This document shows, piece by piece, positions 14,218-14,239 of a DNA stretch of 14,239 bases. Every line of letters begins with the position of its first letter. Position 1 is the stretch's first letter. Source of the stretch: Gemmatimonadota bacterium (GTDB lineage: Bacteria > Gemmatimonadota > Gemmatimonadetes > Longimicrobiales > Longimicrobiaceae); the NCBI GenBank assembly GCA_019348475.1, contig JAHWJJ010000052.1, positions 1 through 14,239 on the forward strand, in the 5' to 3' direction. Made by a program: the position numbers and the translations under genes. The notes below the pieces were generated by a model, which searched no databases, was not told the origin of the DNA, and saw only the letters and a program-made list of their open reading frames with translations.

Positions 14218-14239
14218 CCCAGCACCTCCGCCAGCGCCG
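14214..14239 (-). CDS. 3' end of an upstream gene, partial (last codons ALAEVLG-stop)
   Basis: The 26 bases to the right edge read leftward as Ala-Leu-Ala-Glu-Val-Leu-Gly-TGA, with the TGA (14216-14214) overlapping the serA ATG by ATGA. The frame carries serA's Shine-Dalgarno inside its last codons, typical of coupled genes. The identity cannot be read from seven residues. A class V aminotransferase of the SerC type would be a common neighbour of serA, but that is a guess. Confidence 0.45.

Overview
The window is about 14.2 kb of very GC-rich DNA with dense genes, strong third-position GC bias and long antisense shadow frames. It looks like chromosomal housekeeping DNA from a Gram-negative-type bacterium: there is a TonB-dependent outer-membrane receptor, two lipoprotein signals and a lipoprotein cytochrome c. 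The style of the intergenic repeats, together with a long cyanobacterial/plant-type IspH, makes me think of Gemmatimonadota (Longimicrobium-like). That assignment is inference, not something proved by the sequence. No rRNA, tRNA, CRISPR array, transposase or phage gene was seen.

Layout. 1-285: two identical palindromic repeats, then a gene for a 4-hydroxybenzoyl-CoA reductase beta-subunit-like flavoprotein with the extra [4Fe-4S] cysteines (286-1320, +). Convergent to it is a classical SDR dehydrogenase (1567-2364, -). Divergent from the SDR is ispH (2690-3952, +), the last enzyme of the MEP isoprenoid pathway. Tail-to-tail with ispH is a TPR/HD-GYP signalling protein (3984-5579, -).

From about 3984 to the right edge every gene reads leftward. 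In order along the strand these are: a small lipoprotein with a very good promoter and its own terminator (5675-5899); a translationally coupled pair made of a lipoprotein cytochrome c and a two-helix membrane protein (6475-6996 and 6119-6478); a SufE-family sulfur acceptor (7336-7797); ATP-dependent PEP carboxykinase (8003-9634); a TonB-dependent receptor (9963-12026); and D-3-phosphoglycerate dehydrogenase (12616-14217). The last overlaps by ATGA the final codons of another gene that runs off the right edge.

Functionally this is a mixed set: central carbon metabolism (pckA), serine synthesis (serA), isoprenoids (ispH), Fe-S assembly (sufE), electron transfer (cytochrome c), iron or other uptake (TonB receptor), second-messenger signalling (HD-GYP) and one aromatic-CoA reductase-like subunit whose partners are not in view. 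I see no obvious multi-gene novel system among the proteins.

The most unusual content is between the genes. There are three families of intergenic repeats: (a) C-rich palindromes of the CCCTYYCCC...GGGRRAGGG type, five copies; (b) a roughly 95-bp two-hairpin element whose two copies flank the TonB receptor in inverted orientation and differ by compensating base changes; (c) tandem 8-bp arrays of the form AGTGNNNN, two of which begin at or just after the stop codon of a gene (pckA and serA).
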